A DNA stretch of 64,000 nt, from assembly GCF_002093665.1 (NCBI RefSeq), contig NZ_MRWE01000012.1:1-64000 (forward strand). The letters are read 5' to 3'. The stretch's first letter is position 1, and each line of letters begins with the position of its first letter. Position numbers and translations under genes: made by a program. Below, in pieces: positions 53,939 through 63,961 of the stretch. This stretch comes from Rouxiella badensis (lineage in GTDB: Bacteria; Pseudomonadota; Gammaproteobacteria; Enterobacterales; Enterobacteriaceae). The notes beneath the pieces were generated by a model. That model had not been told where the DNA came from, did no database searches, and worked only from the letters and a program-made list of their open reading frames with translations.

Positions 53939-54895
53939 ATGAAAACTGAGAATCCAACTGTACAATTAATCCCCATCACCGAAGAAGAAGCCGGTCAGAG
54001 AATTGATAACTTTTTGCGCACCTTCCTCAAAGGCGTGCCGAAAAGCATGATTTATCGCATTTTGCGAAAAGGCGAAGTTCGTGTGAACAAGAAGCGAATC
54101 AAGCCGGAATATAAATTATTGGCCGGGGACGAGGTTCGCGTTCCTCCGGTGCGGGTTGCCGAGAAAGAAGAGGCGCCGGTTTCAGCCAAGCTGGACAAGG
54201 TTGCCGCGCTTGAGCACTGCATTCTGTTTGAAGACGATCACCTCCTTATCCTTAATAAGCCTTCCGGCACCGCTGTGCACGGCGGCAGTGGATTAAGCTT
54301 TGGCGTGATTGAAGGACTGCGCGCGCTGCGTCCGGATGCGCGTTTCCTGGAGTTGGTTCATCGCCTCGACCGTGACACCTCCGGCGTGCTGCTGGTCGCG
54401 AAAAAGCGTTCGGCGCTGCGCTCCCTGCACGAACAGCTGCGCATGAAAACCATGCAAAAGGATTACCTGGCGCTGGTGCGCGGCGAGTGGCAGTCACACT
54501 GTAAAGTTGTACAGGCCCCTTTATTAAAGAACATCTTGCAGAGCGGTGAGCGTATCGTTCGCGTCAATAGCGAAGGCAAACCTTCCGAGACGCGCTTCAA
54601 GATTGAAGAAAAATACGCCTTTGCCACCCTGGTGAAGGCCAGCCCGGTCACCGGCCGTACGCACCAGATTCGCGTGCACACTCAGTATGCCGGTCATCCC
54701 ATCGCCTATGATGACCGCTACGGTGACCGCGAGTTTGACGCCCAGCTGGCAGGAAGCGGCATTAATCGCCTGTTCCTGCATGCCGCCGCGCTGCGGTTCG
54801 AGCATCCGGCAACCGGTGAAACAGTAAGAATTGAGGCCCCTCTGGAGCCTAAATTGCGCAACGCGTTGACCAAGCTGCGTAAAGGCGTGAAGTAA
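53939..54895 (+). CDS. rluC: 23S rRNA pseudouridine synthase RluC
   Basis: 318 residues. An N-terminal S4 RNA-binding domain (about 18-80, QRIDNFLRTFLKGVPKSMIYRILRKGEVRVNKKR) is followed by the RluA-type catalytic domain, with HRLDRDTSGVLLVAK carrying the catalytic Asp near 144 and GRTHQIRVH. It makes pseudouridines 955, 2504 and 2580 of 23S rRNA in E. coli. Divergent from rne, as in E. coli. Confidence 0.96.
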   Translation: MKTENPTVQLIPITEEEAGQRIDNFLRTFLKGVPKSMIYRILRKGEVRVNKKRIKPEYKLLAGDEVRVPPVRVAEKEEAPVSAKLDKVAALEHCILFEDDHLLILNKPSGTAVHGGSGLSFGVIEGLRALRPDARFLELVHRLDRDTSGVLLVAKKRSALRSLHEQLRMKTMQKDYLALVRGEWQSHCKVVQAPLLKNILQSGERIVRVNSEGKPSETRFKIEEKYAFATLVKASPVTGRTHQIRVHTQYAGHPIAYDDRYGDREFDAQLAGSGINRLFLHAAALRFEHPATGETVRIEAPLEPKLRNALTKLRKGVK

Positions 54896-54917
54896 TCACC
54901 GCCTTCTGCTCAAAAAA

Positions 54918-54942
54918 TTAAGCGCCTGCGGGCGCTTTTTTT
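54918..54942. terminator. Terminator between convergent rluC and maf
   Basis: An AGCGCC-TGCG-GGCGCT hairpin with seven T; a run of A upstream allows use from the other strand. Confidence 0.8.
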
Positions 54943-55537
54943 ATGCCGTTGGGGTCAGGGGATTGATGCCGTGGTCGCGCAGCAGGGCGAGCAGGGTAAT
55001 CAGCGGCAGGCCAATCAAGGTATTCGGGTCGCGGCCGTCGAGCTTATCGAACAGGCTAATCCCCAGCCCCTCACATTTAAAGCTTCCCGCGCAGTCATAA
55101 GGTTGTTCAAGCTGAACGTATCCGGCAATCTCCTGTTCTGAAAGGGCGCGAAAATGCACGTCGAAAGTTTCGCACAGCGTCTGAGCCTGACCGCTGTCGG
55201 CATCGACCAGGCTCAGGCCGGTATAAAAGCGCACCTTTTTGCCGCTCGCCATGCTGAGCTGGCGACACGCATTGTCAAAATTGTGAGGTTTACCGAGGAT
55301 CGTTTCTTCGATAACACAGACCTGATCCGATCCTATGATAAGGTAACCGGGATGTTTTTCCGCCAGCGCACGGGCTTTTTGCTCGGAAAGACGCATCACC
55401 AGAGAGACGGCAGACTCTCCGGCAAGCGGCGTCTCGTCGATGTTTGGCGCCGCCCAGTCGAATTTCAGCGTAGTTTTCTCAAGGATTGCGCGACGATAGG
55501 CCGAGGTGGAGGCCAGAAGGATCCTTTTTTGTGGCAT
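54941..55537 (-). CDS. yceF: Maf-family nucleotide pyrophosphatase YceF
   Basis: 198 residues when started at MPQKRILLASTS (55537), chosen by similarity to E. coli YceF; an ATG three codons upstream is equally possible since neither has a clear SD. Maf motifs: ASTSAYRR at the start, IDETP, IIGSDQV, GKP, FDVHFR, CAGSFKCEGLGI and GRDPNTLIGLPL. The E. coli enzyme hydrolyses 7-methyl-GTP to the monophosphate and is thought to clean the nucleotide pool. Divergent from yceD. Confidence 0.92.
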   Translation of the reverse strand: MPQKRILLASTSAYRRAILEKTTLKFDWAAPNIDETPLAGESAVSLVMRLSEQKARALAEKHPGYLIIGSDQVCVIEETILGKPHNFDNACRQLSMASGKKVRFYTGLSLVDADSGQAQTLCETFDVHFRALSEQEIAGYVQLEQPYDCAGSFKCEGLGISLFDKLDGRDPNTLIGLPLITLLALLRDHGINPLTPTA

Positions 55538-55687
55538 TGTTTGCATAATTTTTTTCACAAAGCATAGCGTTATTGAATCACACATTTTAAACTGTCCGCC
55601 GCTGAGGAAGCGAATATTGGTGAAAGGCGCAGTAAAATGCCCTTTTTCTTTGACTCTACGTCGTTACAAAGTTAATATGCGCGCCCT

Positions 55688-56212
55688 ATGCAAAAGGTAA
55701 AATTACCCCTGGCCGTTGATGCCGTTCGTACCGCCCAAAAGCGTTTAGACTACATTGGAGTCTACGACGCCGAACAAGTGACGCGAGTTGCCGCATCAGT
55801 GGTCAGTGTGGATTCAGATGTACAAACCTCTTTGTCGTTTGATATCGACAATCAACGTCTGGCCGTAATTAAAGGTCATTCAGATGTTACTGTTACTCTG
55901 GAATGTCAGAGATGTGGCAAGACGTTTGAGCATCAGGTTCACACAACATATTGTTTTAGTCCTGTTAAGAACGATGAGCAGGCTGAGGCATTACCGGAAG
56001 CGTACGAGCCGATCGAAGTCGACGATTTTGGCGAAGTTGATCTGCTGGCAATGATTGAAGACGAAATTATTCTTTCACTGCCTGTCGTTCCGGTACATGA
56101 ATCTGAACACTGTGAAGTGTCCGACGCGGAAATGGTATTTGGCAAATTGCCTCCTGAGGCCGAGAAACCGAATCCGTTTTCCGTATTAGCGAGTTTAAAG
56201 AAAAGTAATTGA
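55688..56212 (+). CDS. yceD: YceD (DUF177) 23S rRNA accumulation protein
   Basis: 174 residues. [36 protein letters not shown] (a CxxC pair), [20 protein letters not shown] and [20 protein letters not shown] are characteristic of YceD. It is needed for normal 23S rRNA accumulation in E. coli and plants. It starts the yceD-rpmF-plsX-fab operon and is 12 bases from rpmF. Confidence 0.94.
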   Translation: MQKVKLPLAVDAVRTAQKRLDYIGVYDAEQVTRVAASVVSVDSDVQTSLSFDIDNQRLAVIKGHSDVTVTLECQRCGKTFEHQVHTTYCFSPVKNDEQAEALPEAYEPIEVDDFGEVDLLAMIEDEIILSLPVVPVHESEHCEVSDAEMVFGKLPPEAEKPNPFSVLASLKKSN

Positions 56213-56392
<180 letters not shown>

Positions 56393-56398
56393 TTTCTT

Positions 56399-56439
56399 AC
56401 TTGCTAACTATTTACTTGATAACTTTAAACTTGTTAAGT
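56399..56439 (+). repeat. Three 11-bp iterations between rpmF and plsX
   Basis: ACTTGCTAACT (56399), ACTTGATAACT (56414) and ACTTGTTAAGT (56429) recur with an exact 15-bp period in the short gap before plsX. They could be protein-binding iterons, a structured RNA element or chance slippage. Confidence 0.55.
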
Positions 56440-56456
56440 AATAGCAAGGCGATACC

Positions 56457-57503
56457 TTGAAACGTTTGACCATCGCGTTAGACGTTATGGGCGGGGACTT
56501 CGGTCCTTCCGTCACAGTGCCTGCTTCATTGCAGGCACTGACCTCTAATCCTGAACTCAATCTTCTTCTCGTCGGCGATCCCGATAAAATCACACCACTC
56601 CTGGCTAAGACCGATCCTTCTTTACTGGACCGGATACGTGTTATTGCCGCTGAGTCTGTGATTGCGAATGATGCGAGAGTTTCGCAGGCAATACGCACCA
56701 GTCGTGGAAGCTCTATGCGCGTAGCGCTGGAGTTTGTCAAGAGTGGAGAGGCGCAGGCCTGCGTCAGTGCCGGGAATACCGGCGCACTGATGGGATTGGC
56801 AAAGCTGGTTATCAAGCCGCTCGAAGGCATTGAGCGCCCGGCGCTGGTCACCGTTTTACCGAATCAGCAGCGCGGAAAAACCGTGGTGCTCGATCTGGGG
56901 GCCAACGTCGAATGCGACAGCCAGATGCTGGTGCAGTTTGCTGTGATGGGGTCGGTCATGGCGGAAGAGGTGGTAGGTACGCCTAATCCGCGCGTGGCTC
57001 TATTAAATATCGGTGAAGAAGAGTCGAAGGGGCTGGGTAATATTCGCGAAGCCGCTACGATTTTAAAAAACATACCCGTAATCAATTATATCGGCTATCT
57101 TGAAGGCAATGACCTTTTGACCGGTAAAACTGATGTCATGGTATGTGACGGTTTTGTAGGTAATGTCACACTGAAAACTATGGAAGGTGTGATCAGGATG
57201 TTTTTGTCGTTGCTTAAATCCTCTGGGGAGAATGGCAAGAAGTCTTGGTGGATGAGGTGGTTTGGGCCAGCTTTGCAAAAAATAGTACAGAAAAAATTAG
57301 CAAAGCGTTTCAGTCATCTCAATCCGGACCAGTACAATGGCGCAAGTTTGTTAGGATTACGCGGCATCGTGATAAAAAGCCACGGCGGAGCAAATCAGCG
57401 GGCGTTTGCTGTTGCTATCGAACAGGCTGTTCAGGCGGTGCAGCGGCAGGTTCCCGAGCGGATTGCCGCGCGCCTTGAGGCTTTACTACCCAAGAGTGAC
57501 TGA
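56457..57503 (+). CDS. plsX: Phosphate acyltransferase PlsX
   Basis: 348 residues from a TTG start with AAGG seven bases upstream; this start aligns with the family opening [21 protein letters not shown]. Other hallmarks are [45 protein letters not shown] and [17 protein letters not shown]. It converts acyl-ACP to acyl-phosphate, the donor for glycerol-3-phosphate acylation, at the membrane surface. It is six bases from fabH. Confidence 0.96.
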   Translation: MKRLTIALDVMGGDFGPSVTVPASLQALTSNPELNLLLVGDPDKITPLLAKTDPSLLDRIRVIAAESVIANDARVSQAIRTSRGSSMRVALEFVKSGEAQACVSAGNTGALMGLAKLVIKPLEGIERPALVTVLPNQQRGKTVVLDLGANVECDSQMLVQFAVMGSVMAEEVVGTPNPRVALLNIGEEESKGLGNIREAATILKNIPVINYIGYLEGNDLLTGKTDVMVCDGFVGNVTLKTMEGVIRMFLSLLKSSGENGKKSWWMRWFGPALQKIVQKKLAKRFSHLNPDQYNGASLLGLRGIVIKSHGGANQRAFAVAIEQAVQAVQRQVPERIAARLEALLPKSD

Positions 57504-57509
57504 CTGTAC

Positions 57510-58463
57510 ATGTATACAAAGATTCTCGGTACGGGGAGCTACTTGCCCGTACAAGTTCGGACTAACGCCGACTTAGAAAAAATGGTTGAAACCTCCGATG
57601 AGTGGATAGTCACTCGTACGGGTATCCGTGAGCGACGCATTGCGGCGCCGGATGAGACTGTTGCAACAATGGGTTTGACTGCGGCCGAAAGGGCGTTGGA
57701 AATGGCCGGCGTCGATAAAAACGACGTAGGACTGATCATTGTTGCCACAACCTCATCTTCCCACGCGTTTCCAAGTTCAGCCTGCCAGATTCAGAATCTG
57801 CTGGGCATTCGTGACTCGGCGGCGTTTGACCTCGCAGCGGCCTGTGCAGGCTTTACCTATGCACTGAGCGTGGCGGACCAATACGTCAAAAACGGTGCCG
57901 TGCGTTACGCGCTGGTTATTGGTTCCGACGTGCTGTCCCGCAAGCTCGACGACGAAGACCGCGGCACCGTTATCCTGTTTGGTGACGGCGCGGGCGCAGT
58001 CTTGCTGGGTGCCTCTGAAGAACAGGGAATTATCTCTACTCATATGCACGCCGATGGCCACTATGGCAATCTGCTGAGCCTCGAGTATCCAAACCAGAAA
58101 ACCCCTGACCAACCCGCTTATGTCAAAATGGCAGGTAATGAAGTCTTCAAAGTGGCCGTTACTGAGCTGGCGCACATTGTTGATGAAACCCTGCAGGCCA
58201 ATAATATGGACCGTGAGCAGCTCGACTGGCTGGTGCCGCATCAGGCAAACCTGCGCATCATCAGCGCAACCGCTAAGAAGCTGGGCATGGGGATGGATAA
58301 AGTCGTGGTTACCCTCGACCGACACGGCAACACCTCAGCAGCGTCCGTTCCTACTGCGTTCGACGAAGCCGTGCGTGATGGCCGTATCCAGCGCGGGCAG
58401 TTAGTGCTGCTCGAAGCGTTTGGTGGTGGCTTTACTTGGGGTTCTGCCTTAGTCCGTTTCTAA
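57510..58463 (+). CDS. fabH: Beta-ketoacyl-ACP synthase III FabH
   Basis: 317 residues, the E. coli length. The catalytic triad is Cys112 ([13 protein letters not shown]), His244 (VPHQANLRI) and Asn274 (RHGNTSAAS). It condenses acetyl-CoA with malonyl-ACP to start fatty acid synthesis and sets straight-chain specificity. It follows plsX closely, with no strong SD, so translation is probably coupled. Confidence 0.97.
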   Translation: MYTKILGTGSYLPVQVRTNADLEKMVETSDEWIVTRTGIRERRIAAPDETVATMGLTAAERALEMAGVDKNDVGLIIVATTSSSHAFPSSACQIQNLLGIRDSAAFDLAAACAGFTYALSVADQYVKNGAVRYALVIGSDVLSRKLDDEDRGTVILFGDGAGAVLLGASEEQGIISTHMHADGHYGNLLSLEYPNQKTPDQPAYVKMAGNEVFKVAVTELAHIVDETLQANNMDREQLDWLVPHQANLRIISATAKKLGMGMDKVVVTLDRHGNTSAASVPTAFDEAVRDGRIQRGQLVLLEAFGGGFTWGSALVRF

Positions 58464-58544
58464 TTTTTCGGACCTATATTTACTCTTTTGACTAACACAG
58501 GCGCGATGGGTGTTACACGCGCTTTATTTTGACAGGATAGTTAA

Positions 58545-59474
58545 ATGACCAAGATTGCAGTCGTTTTCCCTGGCCAGGGTTCTCAGGCTCTGGGCATGCT
58601 TTCAGATCTGGCGGCGTCGCATCCCGTAGTGGAAGCGACCTTTGCTGAAGCTTCTTCAGTATTAGGCTATGATTTGTGGCAGCTGGTTCAGCAGGGTCCT
58701 GCTGAAGAGCTGAACAAGACCTGGCAGACCCAGCCTGCGCTGCTTGCGGCCTCTGTCGCTATCTGGCGCGTATGGCAGCAGGAAAAGGGCGCTGAGCCGG
58801 CATATATGGCCGGTCATAGCCTGGGTGAATACTCTGCGTTGGTTTGTGCCGGTGTTCTGGATTTCAAGCAGGCTATCAGCCTGGTTGAACTGCGCGGCAA
58901 ACTGATGCAGGAAGCCGTTCCGGAAGGAACAGGCGCAATGTCCGCTATTATTGGTCTGGACAACGAGTCTATCGCCAAAGCCTGTGAAGCGTCTGCACAG
59001 GGTGAGGTTGTTTCGCCGGTGAACTTCAATTCTCCGGGCCAGGTCGTTATCGCGGGTAACAAAGCTGCGGTTGAACGTGCTAACGAAGCTTGTAAAGCCG
59101 CCGGTGCAAAACGTGCCCTGCCATTGCCAGTCAGCGTTCCTTCTCACTGCGCGCTGATGAAGCCTGCAGCAGATAAGTTGGCAATTGCGCTGGATCAAGT
59201 TTCTTTCAGCCAACCACAGTATCCTGTCGTTAATAACGTGGATGTGAAGGTTGAAACCTCGGCAGAAGAAATTCGCAGTGCGTTGATTCGCCAGCTCTAC
59301 AGTCCCGTGCGTTGGGCTGAAAGCGTCGAATTCATTGCGCAGCAAGGCGTTGAGCAGTTAGTAGAGGTGGGTCCTGGTAAAGTATTAACCGGACTGACCA
59401 AGCGTATTGTTGACACCCTGACGGCAGTAGCAGTGAACGATACTGCAAGCCTGTCTGCGGCGATTGAACAATAA
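58545..59474 (+). CDS. fabD: Malonyl-CoA:ACP transacylase FabD
   Basis: 309 residues. GHSLGEYSALV holds nucleophile Ser92, and VSVPSHCALM holds catalytic His201; VFPGQGSQ lies at the N-terminus. It loads malonate onto ACP. AGGA precedes the ATG. The gap of 81 bases from fabH contains no obvious terminator. Confidence 0.97.
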   Translation: MTKIAVVFPGQGSQALGMLSDLAASHPVVEATFAEASSVLGYDLWQLVQQGPAEELNKTWQTQPALLAASVAIWRVWQQEKGAEPAYMAGHSLGEYSALVCAGVLDFKQAISLVELRGKLMQEAVPEGTGAMSAIIGLDNESIAKACEASAQGEVVSPVNFNSPGQVVIAGNKAAVERANEACKAAGAKRALPLPVSVPSHCALMKPAADKLAIALDQVSFSQPQYPVVNNVDVKVETSAEEIRSALIRQLYSPVRWAESVEFIAQQGVEQLVEVGPGKVLTGLTKRIVDTLTAVAVNDTASLSAAIEQ

Positions 59475-59487
59475 GAAGAGGAAAACC

Positions 59488-60222
59488 ATGAGCTTCAACG
59501 GAAAAATTGCTTTGGTCACCGGCGCAAGCCGGGGTATTGGCCGAGCTATTGCAGAGAAACTGGTTGCCGGTGGCGCACGTGTTATTGGCACCGCGACCAG
59601 CGAACAAGGTGCTGAAGCTATCAGTGCTTATTTAGGCGAAAACGGCAAAGGTTTTGCACTCAATGTGACTGATTCGTCGTCAATTGATCAAGTATTGGCG
59701 ACGATTCGTGCTGAATTTGGCGAAATCGACATTTTAGTCAATAATGCTGGCATTACCCGTGATAACCTTCTGATGCGTATGAAAGACGACGAGTGGCAGG
59801 ATATCCTGGATACGAATTTGACTTCTGTGTTTAAGCTGTCAAAAGCAGTAATGCGATCTATGATGAAAAAGCGGTTTGGCCGGATCATCACCATTGGTTC
59901 TGTAGTTGGGACCATGGGTAACGCAGGGCAAGCTAACTACGCGGCAGCTAAGGCCGGTTTGATTGGTTTTAGCAAGTCTTTGGCGCGTGAAGTTGCTTCA
60001 CGCGGCATTACTGTCAACGTCGTGGCTCCCGGCTTCATTGAGACGGACATGACAAGGGCGTTGACAGATGATCAACGCGCAGGCATTTTGTCATCAGTTC
60101 CAGCCAACCGGTTGGGCGATGCAAAAGAGATTGCCAGCGCTGTTGCATTTTTAGCCTCTGATGAGGCCAGCTACATCACTGGTGAGACTTTACATGTCAA
60201 TGGCGGCATGTATATGGTCTGA
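59488..60222 (+). CDS. fabG: 3-oxoacyl-ACP reductase FabG
   Basis: 244 residues from the ATG at 59488, with GAGG seven bases upstream, the E. coli length; a longer frame from 59464 overlaps fabD and lacks support. Short-chain dehydrogenase motifs: VTGASRGIG, NNAG, catalytic Ser in TIGSVVG and Tyr/Lys in NYAAAKAG, then the typical APGFIETDMT. It reduces beta-ketoacyl-ACP with NADPH. Confidence 0.97.
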   Translation: MSFNGKIALVTGASRGIGRAIAEKLVAGGARVIGTATSEQGAEAISAYLGENGKGFALNVTDSSSIDQVLATIRAEFGEIDILVNNAGITRDNLLMRMKDDEWQDILDTNLTSVFKLSKAVMRSMMKKRFGRIITIGSVVGTMGNAGQANYAAAKAGLIGFSKSLAREVASRGITVNVVAPGFIETDMTRALTDDQRAGILSSVPANRLGDAKEIASAVAFLASDEASYITGETLHVNGGMYMV

Positions 60223-60374
60223 TAATCACTAGGAATCTGCTTATTTGGCTTTAAAAATAGTCAAATATAGCAAAATAGTGGTTTGACCAGCCGGGATTTA
60301 GTTGCATCTTTTCCAACATTTTATACACTACGAAAACCATCGCGAAAGCGAGTTTTGATAGGAAATTTAATAGT

Positions 60375-60611
60375 ATGAGCACTATCGAAGAACGCGTTAA
60401 GAAAATCATCGTTGAACAGCTGGGTGTTAAACAGGAAGAAGTAGTTAACTCTGCATCTTTCGTAGACGACCTTGGCGCAGATTCTCTCGACACCGTTGAG
60501 CTGGTTATGGCTCTGGAAGAAGAGTTTGATACCGAGATCCCTGACGAAGAAGCTGAAAAAATCACTACTGTTCAGGCAGCTATTGATTTCATCAACAACG
60601 CTCAGGCGTAA
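60375..60611 (+). CDS. acpP: Acyl carrier protein
   Basis: 78 residues, acidic four-helix bundle. The phosphopantetheine attachment site is Ser37 in [10 protein letters not shown]. It carries the growing acyl chain for fatty acid, lipid A and other synthases. An AGGA-type SD precedes the ATG. The 152-base upstream gap is AT-rich and probably contains the dedicated acpP promoter known in E. coli. Confidence 0.98.
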   Translation: MSTIEERVKKIIVEQLGVKQEEVVNSASFVDDLGADSLDTVELVMALEEEFDTEIPDEEAEKITTVQAAIDFINNAQA

Positions 60612-60642
60612 TCGAAACTGTTCTTTTAACAGGTTTTGATAG

Positions 60643-60673
60643 TTAGGCGGTCATTTGACCGCCTAAGTTTTTT
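60643..60673 (+). terminator. Terminator after acpP
   Basis: A TTAGGCGGTCA/TGACCGCCTAA perfect 11-base stem with a two-base loop region, followed by seven T. It lies before fabF and may attenuate, so that acpP message exceeds fabF message. Confidence 0.85.
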
Positions 60674-60711
60674 TCGTCCCACGGTATTTTTTCCCTCCCT
60701 GGAGGACACAC

Positions 60712-61953
60712 GTGTCTAAACGTCGAGTTGTTGTGACTGGACTTGGCATGCTTTCTCCTGTCGGCAATACGGTAGAGTCCACCTGGAACGCTCTTCTTGC
60801 CGGTAAGAGTGGCATTGGCCTAATCGACCATTTTGATACTAGTGCCTACGCAACGCGTTTTGCTGGCTTAGTAAAAGATTTCAACTGTGAAGAGTACATC
60901 TCGCGTAAAGATGCTCGCAAGATGGATCCCTTTATTCAGTACGGTGTTGCTGCCGGTATTCAAGCTATGCAAGATAGCGGCCTTGAAGTGACAGAAGAAA
61001 ATGCCCCGCGTATTGGTGCCGCGATTGGTTCAGGCATTGGCGGATTGGGTCTCATCGAAGAAAACCATACTGCATTGGTTAACGGCGGCCCGCGTAAAAT
61101 AAGCCCGTTCTTTGTACCTTCTACCATCGTCAACATGATTGCCGGTCATCTGAGCATTATGTTCGGTCTGCGAGGCCCAAGTATTTCTATTGCCACCGCC
61201 TGTACTTCCGGCGTCCATAACATTGGTCATGCGGCACGTATCATTGCTTATAACGACGCAGACGTGATGCTGGCAGGCGGCGGTGAGAAAGCCAGTACGC
61301 CATTGGGCGTAGGTGGTTTTGGCGCAGCGCGTGCCCTTTCAACGCGTAATGACAACCCTCAGGCTGCTAGCCGCCCGTGGGACAAAGACCGAGACGGTTT
61401 TGTGCTGGGTGACGGCGCCGGTATCATGGTGCTGGAAGAGTACGAACATGCGAAAAAACGCGGCGCGAAAATCTATGCCGAGATCGTCGGTTTTGGCATG
61501 AGCAGCGATGCATTCCACATGACTTCACCGCCGGAAGACGGCGCAGGTGCCGCGTTGGCAATGCAAAATGCGCTCCGTGATGCCGGAATTACTCCGTCTC
61601 AGGTTGGCTACATCAATGCGCACGGCACCTCTACGCCTGCAGGCGACAAGGCTGAAGCGCAGGCAGTGAAGTCGGTCTTCGGTGCAGACGCGCACAGGGT
61701 TCTGGTCAGTTCGACCAAGTCCATGACCGGTCACCTTTTGGGTGCGGCCGGTGCGGTAGAGTCTATCTTCACGCTGCTTGCGCTGCGCGATCAGGCCGTA
61801 CCGCCAACGCTTAATCTGGATAATCCAGACGAAGGCTGCGACCTCGACTTCGTACCACACGAAGCGCGTCAGGTTAAAGGCATGGAATACAGCCTGTGTA
61901 ACTCCTTCGGTTTCGGCGGCACCAACGGTTCTCTGCTGTTCCGCAAACTGTAA
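60712..61953 (+). CDS. fabF: Beta-ketoacyl-ACP synthase II FabF
   Basis: 413 residues from a GTG start with GGAGG nine bases upstream. The catalytic Cys is in [13 protein letters not shown] (near 164), with His in [11 protein letters not shown] and in [12 protein letters not shown], and the C-terminal [14 protein letters not shown] loop. It elongates acyl-ACP and, in E. coli, controls temperature-dependent conversion of palmitoleate to cis-vaccenate. Confidence 0.97.
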   Translation: MSKRRVVVTGLGMLSPVGNTVESTWNALLAGKSGIGLIDHFDTSAYATRFAGLVKDFNCEEYISRKDARKMDPFIQYGVAAGIQAMQDSGLEVTEENAPRIGAAIGSGIGGLGLIEENHTALVNGGPRKISPFFVPSTIVNMIAGHLSIMFGLRGPSISIATACTSGVHNIGHAARIIAYNDADVMLAGGGEKASTPLGVGGFGAARALSTRNDNPQAASRPWDKDRDGFVLGDGAGIMVLEEYEHAKKRGAKIYAEIVGFGMSSDAFHMTSPPEDGAGAALAMQNALRDAGITPSQVGYINAHGTSTPAGDKAEAQAVKSVFGADAHRVLVSSTKSMTGHLLGAAGAVESIFTLLALRDQAVPPTLNLDNPDEGCDLDFVPHEARQVKGMEYSLCNSFGFGGTNGSLLFRKL

Positions 61954-61972
61954 GCGTCACTTAAGCTGAAAG

Positions 61973-61999
61973 AAAGGCCCGTTCTGCGGGCCTTTTTGC
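61973..61999 (+). terminator. Terminator after fabF
   Basis: An AAAGGCCCG/CGGGCCTTT stem with a five-base loop, then T. Confidence 0.85.
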
Positions 62000-62095
62000 T
62001 GTCTGTCAGACGCCGAAATCGGATTGAAAGTCGGAATGCTCTCGTGGTATCCATGGGGGGACTACGCCAGTCTAAGGCCGAAGGAGAGAGATAAG

Positions 62096-62899
62096 ATGTA
62101 TTGGGTTAACGGTGTTTCTCAGCACTCGGTTGCGCTGGGTGACCGCGCGGTGCAGTTCGGTGACGGCTGTTTCACCACCGCGTGGGTAAAGAACTCCAGG
62201 GTGCAGCACCTTGACGCGCACCTTATACGGCTGCAAAAAGCCGTTACAGCGCTGCTGATGCCCGATTGCCACTGGGGACAGTTGCGCGCAGAGATGCAGG
62301 CCGCCGCCGAGGGGTGTGACGAGGGCGTGCTCAAGGTCATACTCTCTCGCGGAGAGGGCGGGCGAGGTTACAGTACCCAAGGGGTGAAAGGCCCGACGCG
62401 GATTGTTTCCCTGAGCGGTTACCCGCAGCACTATCACGCCTGGCGAGAGCAGGGCATTGCGCTGGCGCTTAGTCCGGTGGCGTTGGCGCGCAGTCCGCTT
62501 CTTGCGGGCATCAAGCACCTGAATCGTCTCGAGCAGGTGATGATCCGCGCTCATCTCGATAACACCGATGCTCATGAGGCGCTGGTGGTGGACACCGCCG
62601 GTATGCTGGTCGAATGCTGCGCCGCCAACCTGTTCTGGCGTAAGGGAGACCAGGTATTCACGCCCGACCTGTCAAACTCAGGCGTGGACGGCCTCATGCG
62701 CCAAAAAATTATCGACGTTTTAGCCCATTCGGACTCATTCAGCCTCGAGATTGTCAACCAACCCGTTACTACGTTGGCAGATGCTGAAGAAGTGCTCGTT
62801 TGTAATGCCTTAATGCCAATTCTTTCAGTCAGAAAGGCCGAAAACTGGCATTATAACGCCTCGAAATTATTTGAATTTTTACATCCGCATTGCAGCTAA
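62096..62899 (+). CDS. pabC: Aminodeoxychorismate lyase PabC
   Basis: 267 residues from the ATG at 62096 after GGAGAGAG; the frame from 62024 is rejected by homology and SD. Class IV PLP aminotransferase fold: LGDRAVQFGDGCFTT at the start, PLP Lys in AGIKHLNRLEQVM and the TLADAEEVLVCNALM block. It converts aminodeoxychorismate to p-aminobenzoate and pyruvate in folate synthesis. It has a terminator between it and fabF. Confidence 0.94.
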   Translation: MYWVNGVSQHSVALGDRAVQFGDGCFTTAWVKNSRVQHLDAHLIRLQKAVTALLMPDCHWGQLRAEMQAAAEGCDEGVLKVILSRGEGGRGYSTQGVKGPTRIVSLSGYPQHYHAWREQGIALALSPVALARSPLLAGIKHLNRLEQVMIRAHLDNTDAHEALVVDTAGMLVECCAANLFWRKGDQVFTPDLSNSGVDGLMRQKIIDVLAHSDSFSLEIVNQPVTTLADAEEVLVCNALMPILSVRKAENWHYNASKLFEFLHPHCS

Positions 62900-62935
62900 G
62901 CGCCGCTGCTGTTTTTTTGTAAAGTGAACAACGTC

Positions 62936-63961
62936 ATGAAAAATAAAAAGATCAAAATTTTTGGCATTATCGTCATCGTCTTAGTGGCGCTGATGATTGC
63001 GGGCTACGTCAAAGTTGAACGTTTTGCCGATCGCAAGCTGAACATCGTCCAGGAAAAGATTTTCACCCTGCCAGCCGGTACCGGGCGCGTGGTATTGCAG
63101 GACATGCTGGTGAGCCAAAAGCTTATCAATTCTCCGACCCTGTTCGGCTGGCTACTGCGCATCGAACCGGCGCTGAGCGAATTCAAGGCCGGGACCTATC
63201 GATTCCCGCAGGGTATGACCGTGCGTCAGATGCTCGAGCTGCTAAAAAGCGGCAAAGAGGCCCAATTCAACGTTCGTTTTGTGGAGGGTTTCCGCCTGCA
63301 AGACTGGATGCAGGAGCTGCAAAAGGCGGGCTATCTCAAGCATGAATTGACCGGCAAAAGCGATGACGACATCGCCACCGCGCTGGGCATGAAGGACGCT
63401 AAAAATGCCGAAGGGTGGCTCTATCCTGACACCTATTCCTATACGGCGGGCACCACCGACGTCTCGCTGCTTAAGCGTGCTCATCTGCGAATGGAAAAAA
63501 CCGTGGCGCAGATCTGGGCCGATCGCGACCCGTCACTGCCGTACAAGACGCCGACCGACCTGCTGACCATGGCCTCGATTATCGAGAAAGAGACCGCGCT
63601 AAAAGACGAGCGCCAAGAGGTTGCATCGGTATTTATCAACCGTTTACGTATCGGCATGCGTTTGCAAACTGACCCGACGGTTATCTACGGTATGGGTGAT
63701 GCCTACAAAGGGGCGATCACTAAGAAGGATCTTGAGACCGCAACGCCGTATAATACTTACATTATCGAAGGCCTGCCGCCGTCGCCAATCGCTATGCCGA
63801 GTGAGGCATCCATTCAGGCTGCGGCGCATCCGGCGAAAACCGATTTCCTTTATTTTGTCGCTGACGGAAAGGGTGGACATACCTTTACCACTAACCTCGA
63901 CAGCCATAACAAGGCAGTGCGCGCGTATCGCGACCTGATGAAAAACAAGAATGAAAAGTAG
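62936..63961 (+). CDS. mltG: Endolytic murein transglycosylase MltG
   Basis: 341 residues from the ATG at 62936, close to E. coli MltG (340); a GTG four codons upstream is an alternative, and neither has a strong SD. One N-terminal membrane anchor (about 9-27) precedes LysM-like and YceG domains. The catalytic Glu is in [15 protein letters not shown] (near 218), with [22 protein letters not shown] following. It cleaves nascent glycan strands in the periplasm and may end chain growth. It overlaps tmk by 11 bases. Confidence 0.94.
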   Translation: MKNKKIKIFGIIVIVLVALMIAGYVKVERFADRKLNIVQEKIFTLPAGTGRVVLQDMLVSQKLINSPTLFGWLLRIEPALSEFKAGTYRFPQGMTVRQMLELLKSGKEAQFNVRFVEGFRLQDWMQELQKAGYLKHELTGKSDDDIATALGMKDAKNAEGWLYPDTYSYTAGTTDVSLLKRAHLRMEKTVAQIWADRDPSLPYKTPTDLLTMASIIEKETALKDERQEVASVFINRLRIGMRLQTDPTVIYGMGDAYKGAITKKDLETATPYNTYIIEGLPPSPIAMPSEASIQAAAHPAKTDFLYFVADGKGGHTFTTNLDSHNKAVRAYRDLMKNKNEK

